This document shows, in pieces, positions 5,901 to 8,693 of a DNA stretch of 8,693 nt. The translations under genes were made by a program, and so were the position numbers. How positions within the stretch are numbered: position 1 is the first letter of the stretch; every line of letters begins with the position of its first letter. Location: contig JAUXAJ010000225.1 of assembly GCA_030620005.1 (NCBI GenBank), positions 1 to 8,693 of the forward strand. The letters are read 5' to 3'. Source of the DNA: Promethearchaeota archaeon (GTDB lineage Archaea > Asgardarchaeota > Lokiarchaeia > Sigynarchaeales > SOKP01). The notes under the pieces were generated by a model, which had not been told where the DNA came from, ran no database searches, and was given only the letters and a program-made list of their open reading frames with translations.

Positions 5901-8111
5901 ATGCCGGGAGAGTCAATTAATTTTCCATTTACTGCGATTTTAGGCCAAGACAAGATGAAATTAGGGCTCATATTAAATGTTATTGACCCACAAATTGGCG
6001 GTATTCTTTTAACAGGGCACCAAGGAACTGGTAAATCAACGTCAGTAAGATCTCTAGTAGAAGTAATGCCAAGAATTGAAATTATTAAAGGATGTAAGTA
6101 TTCTTGCGATCCTAAATCTAATTTTGACGACTTATGCGTTGAATGCCAAATAAAAAAGAATGAAGGCGGATTTAACACCGAAACACGGGATATGAAATTG
6201 GTAAATCTCCCGCTTGGCGTCACCGAAGACATGGTATGCGGTTCGTTGTCAATCGATAAAGTGCTTACAGAAGGCATCAAGAGCTTGCATCCAGGATTAT
6301 TAGCCAAGGCAAATAGAGGCATTTTATACATAGACGAAATTAATTTATTGCAAGACCATATCGTAGATACTTTATTAGATGCTTCTGCTTCTGGCGTTAA
6401 TATTATTGAAAGAGAGGGTATATCTATTTCACACCCAGCCAGATTTGTTTTGGTGGGTTCAATGAATCCAGAGGAAGGGGATTTGAGGCCGCAAATTGCT
6501 GATAGATTGGGATTGGAGGTAAAAATTAAGGCGCCGAGAGATCCCAAGCTGAGAGCTGAAATAACAAGGAGAGTCATAGAATTTGGCGATAATCCAAAGG
6601 AATTCGTCAATAGATTTGAAAAAGAACAAGAAGAATTAAAAGAACAAATCGTCAACGCGCGAAAAGTTTTAAAGGAAGTAGAAATACCGTCCTCGGTGTA
6701 CGAATTTATTTCAAGATTAGTAAACGAGTTAGAGATCTTTTCTCAAAGGGCAGATATCACGTTCATAAGATGTGCGAGGGCAAACGCCGCCTTTAGCAAT
6801 AGAAAGGTTATTGCAGAAGAAGACTTTGACGCTGCCATGGATTTGGTTTTTGAGCATAGAATACAATCGCTGCATTATGAAATGACTCCAAAAGAAATAA
6901 AAGCTAAAATTACTGAAGTTTATGGAAAGATAAAAGAAGCGTACGAAAGCCCTGATGCTTACAAACCGAATAAAGACACGGAAGGTCCAATGAAGCATTC
7001 AGACGAACCTCAAAAGGAATTCAAGCGTCAATCCATTGACCCTAAAAAAGTTGATATACCAGAAACAAAAGAACAGAAATTACCTCCGCCACAATATCCT
7101 GACAAGAAAAAAAGAAGAGCTACTCCTGCTGGAGGCTGGAAAGTAAAAGATATCCCTTTTATTGACGACGATTTTAAATTTCTTAAAGCGGTTGACGAAA
7201 TGCCTTTGATTTACAAGATGGAAAAGAAAATGACTTCCATATTAGATAATATAAGAAAAGATAGAAAAATCTCGAATTACGGTGGTCGTGGCATTGGTCG
7301 CAGAATTAAAATGGCTTCTTCTCAAAAAGGAAGTTACATTTCTTATAGAGCTCCAATTAATCAACAGCCAAAAAGTCTTGCTTTAGACGCAACTATAAGG
7401 AGTTATTTAAGGAACGCTGTTTATAATCAGACTAATATTGAATTCCCAATACGCTTTAACAAGTATGATTTAATGGATAAAATTTACGAGTATAGAGCTC
7501 CTTTAGCTCTATTCTTTGTGCTCGATAGTTCCGCTTCCATGCATTATGTTATAAAGCAAATGACTGACGTGATTTTATCCTTACAAAAAGAAGGATATCG
7601 GAAAAAGGACAAGATCTCTTTAATTGTTTTTCGAGGAAAAAATGCAGTCGTTCTTCAAAAACCCACGGTTTACTTCAAGAATGCCGCGCATAAATTAAAA
7701 AACTTAAAAGGAAAATCGTACACACCGATGGCTGCTGGGTTAAAAAAATGCTTAGATTTAATTAACACCGAGAAACTAAAAAATCGAAACATTATACCCG
7801 TTATTTTCGTCTGTTCAGATTGTGGAGCAAATATTTCCGTTAAACATCCCGAATTAATTGCTCAAATTGAAAACGATTACATTTTAATTGCCAACGAATT
7901 AAAAGAATTGACAAAATCAATTTCAAAGAAAAAGATCCATATTGTTGTTTTAAAACCAAAAAAATCTTACGCTACCCACGCTCTCGGAGTACATACTTAC
8001 AGTGCCGGTAAGATAAAAAAGAATTTCAAGAAATATGGAAACGCAGCAATCTACCAATTCGATAGTTATGATTCAAAATCGTTGATATTACAATTAAAAA
8101 AAATATTATAA
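5901..8111 (+). CDS. Magnesium-chelatase-like AAA+ ATPase fused to a VWA domain (736 aa)
   Basis: The layout is that of a ChlI/BchI-ChlD/BchD fusion. The N-terminal AAA+ domain (about 8-330) has Walker A GHQGTGKST (39-47), Walker B ILYIDEIN (141-148, D145/E146), sensor-1 N189 in GSMNP, R202 in ADRLGLE as likely arginine finger and R283 as sensor-2 candidate. A four-cysteine insertion (C65, C69, C79, C82) may bind metal. After a Pro/Lys-rich linker (about 350-410) and the ChlD-type RRIKMASSQKGSY and SLALDATIR segments comes a VWA domain (about 535-736). Its MIDAS is complete: DSSAS (D542, S544, S546), T608 and D640. In chelatases this pair drives ATP-dependent metal insertion into porphyrins, but no large ChlH/CobN subunit or tetrapyrrole gene is here, so a general AAA-VWA remodelling role is as likely. 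It lies 112 nt below a JAMM gene on the same strand. Confidence 0.88.
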   Translation: MPGESINFPFTAILGQDKMKLGLILNVIDPQIGGILLTGHQGTGKSTSVRSLVEVMPRIEIIKGCKYSCDPKSNFDDLCVECQIKKNEGGFNTETRDMKLVNLPLGVTEDMVCGSLSIDKVLTEGIKSLHPGLLAKANRGILYIDEINLLQDHIVDTLLDASASGVNIIEREGISISHPARFVLVGSMNPEEGDLRPQIADRLGLEVKIKAPRDPKLRAEITRRVIEFGDNPKEFVNRFEKEQEELKEQIVNARKVLKEVEIPSSVYEFISRLVNELEIFSQRADITFIRCARANAAFSNRKVIAEEDFDAAMDLVFEHRIQSLHYEMTPKEIKAKITEVYGKIKEAYESPDAYKPNKDTEGPMKHSDEPQKEFKRQSIDPKKVDIPETKEQKLPPPQYPDKKKRRATPAGGWKVKDIPFIDDDFKFLKAVDEMPLIYKMEKKMTSILDNIRKDRKISNYGGRGIGRRIKMASSQKGSYISYRAPINQQPKSLALDATIRSYLRNAVYNQTNIEFPIRFNKYDLMDKIYEYRAPLALFFVLDSSASMHYVIKQMTDVILSLQKEGYRKKDKISLIVFRGKNAVVLQKPTVYFKNAAHKLKNLKGKSYTPMAAGLKKCLDLINTEKLKNRNIIPVIFVCSDCGANISVKHPELIAQIENDYILIANELKELTKSISKKKIHIVVLKPKKSYATHALGVHTYSAGKIKKNFKKYGNAAIYQFDSYDSKSLILQLKKIL

Positions 8112-8113
8112 TA

Positions 8114-8522
8114 TTGGTTTTATACCGCAATCTCAAAGATCTACTTTCCTTAAAAATAGTAAAAATTATTGTTAATTTTAATTTTGCTCACGACAGCGTA
8201 GATTTTTTACACCATTTTAAAACGAAAGTAGTTGATCTCGTCGTGATAAACTCCGAAATCTTTCCCATCACGAGTAATGTCACGGGTATATTTGAAGTTG
8301 AGTTATTTTTGGCACTAACATCATCTATAAATGAAATCATTACCATGCTACAAATAAAATTGATTACAGTGAAGTTATGGATAAGTTCTTAGAAGCAAGA
8401 AAGAAAAGAGATTACGTTGCCAGTTTATATGAATTATTTGTGTTTTGAAATATCGTTAAAGAAAAATTGTTGTTTTTGAAGAATTAAGTATTATAGAGAA
8501 TGCTTTTGATCAATATATTTGA
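8114..8522 (+). pseudogene. Frame-broken remnant of an unrecognised gene
   Basis: Protein-like sequence runs through three frames. The first (8114 to about 8350) includes HDSVDFLHHFKTKVVDLVVI and GIFEVELFLALTSSINEI and runs on to a stop at 8390-8392. From about 8350 a second frame reads TNKIDYSEVMDKFLEARKK and RDYVASLYELFVF, with stop TGA at 8446-8448. A third frame from about 8460 reads KIVVFEELSIIENAFDQYI, with stop at 8520-8522. One missing base near 8348-8356 and two extra bases, in the T-run at 8443-8446 and the A-rich stretch at 8458-8466, would join them into one protein of roughly 135 residues. I do not recognise the family. The start is unclear; TTG at 8114 lies two bases past the stop of the AAA-VWA gene. 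True decay and homopolymer sequencing errors both fit. Confidence 0.5.
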
Positions 8523-8540
8523 TATTAAATGAAACCATTA

Positions 8541-8571
8541 ATTATATATGTTAGCAATGCTATAATTAAAA
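8541..8571 (+). promoter_or_regulatory. Possible promoter of the PIN-domain gene
   Basis: Two TATA-like stretches, ATTATATATG (8541-8550) and TATAATTAAAA (8561-8571), lie upstream of the ATG at 8592. The first would give a leader of about 20 nt, the second a leaderless transcript. The area is so AT-rich that neither is secure. Confidence 0.25.
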
Positions 8572-8591
8572 TGAATCAAATTTAAATTACA

Positions 8592-8693
8592 ATGATGAAA
8601 GACTTCGTATATGATGCCTGCTCTTTAATATATTTAACCAAAATTAATATTAAAGAAAAATTGCCTCTATTAGGAAATGTTATTGTGTGTCCA
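8592..8693 (+). CDS. N-terminal fragment of a PIN-domain protein (VapC-like toxin candidate), cut by window end
   Basis: Thirty-four codons are open to the last base of the window, starting with tandem ATGs at 8592 and 8595. The sequence FVYDACSLIYLTKINIKEKL then PLLGNVIVCP has the PIN N-terminal pattern: a hydrophobic strand ending in an acidic residue (D8), a small/Ser residue, the hydrophobic helix SLIYL, Lys, a second Leu-rich helix and a strand ending in Pro. PIN proteins of this kind are usually magnesium-dependent RNases, often VapC toxins. The other catalytic acids would lie beyond the window. The frame-broken gene just upstream could be a lost partner, but I cannot identify it as an antitoxin. 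Too short for a firm subfamily call. Confidence 0.6.
   Translation, partial: MMKDFVYDACSLIYLTKINIKEKLPLLGNVIVCP

Noticed and set aside
5894..6655. Long open frame (253 codons) on the minus strand opposite the AAA+ domain
   Set aside because: It lies wholly antisense to a domain with intact Walker, sensor and cysteine motifs, and its translation is Ser/Pro/Ile-rich with no recognisable domain. It is a shadow of the real gene.
5901..8111. Bacteriochlorophyll magnesium chelatase in the strict sense
   Set aside because: The domain layout matches ChlI/ChlD, but there is no porphyrin-binding subunit or pathway gene in the window and the context is archaeal, so only the family-level call is supported.
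8114..8392. Intact 92-aa gene starting at TTG 8114
   Set aside because: Coding-like sequence continues past its stop in other frames, and there is no ribosome binding site or promoter. A frame-broken remnant explains it better.
1..8693. CRISPR array, tRNA, rRNA or insertion sequence
   Set aside because: No regularly spaced long direct repeats, no clover-leaf or rRNA-like segments, and no transposase or terminal inverted repeats were seen on either strand.

Overview
The window is AT-rich and looks archaeal, most likely from an Asgard (Lokiarchaeia-like) lineage. The evidence is three JAMM/MPN-domain proteins of the eukaryote-like Rpn11/CSN5 type, TATA-box-like elements about 25 nt upstream of expected transcript starts, little use of Shine-Dalgarno sequences, and T-tract terminators. 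The lineage call is an inference from gene content. No rRNA, tRNA, or universal marker gene is present to confirm it.

Layout. Positions 1-231 hold the C-terminal end of an unrecognised gene, closed by a hairpin plus T-run. At 434-724 (+) is a small winged-helix-like protein whose probable transcription start is flanked by an inverted repeat. On the minus strand, 3667 to 779, lies a tight two-gene operon of paralogous MPN proteins. The first (515 aa) has an intact JAMM metalloprotease site. The second (444 aa) has lost the catalytic glutamate and both zinc histidines. Both carry long helical/coiled-coil C-terminal regions. Next, 3883-4416 (-) encodes a small zinc-ribbon protein whose reading frame continues 61 codons further upstream (to an ATG at 4599) except for one in-frame TAA. 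A divergent intergenic region (4600-4834) separates it from a third, catalytically intact JAMM protein (4835-5788, +). A 736-aa magnesium-chelatase-like AAA+ ATPase fused to a VWA domain follows (5901-8111, +). The right end holds a frame-broken gene remnant (8114-8522) and the first 34 codons of a PIN-domain protein (8592-8693), which suggests decaying accessory or toxin-antitoxin DNA.

How the genes may work together (inference). An active/inactive MPN pair with coiled coils has the organisation of Rpn11-Rpn8, CSN5-CSN6 and especially BRCC36-Abraxas. With a further active JAMM protease, an AAA+ ring ATPase with a metal-dependent VWA adhesion domain, and a zinc-ribbon protein, the locus could encode an uncharacterised protein-remodelling and isopeptidase machine. 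No ubiquitin-like protein, E1 or E2 is visible here, and no tetrapyrrole biosynthesis gene accompanies the chelatase-like ATPase. Substrates are therefore unknown, and joint function rests on proximity only.
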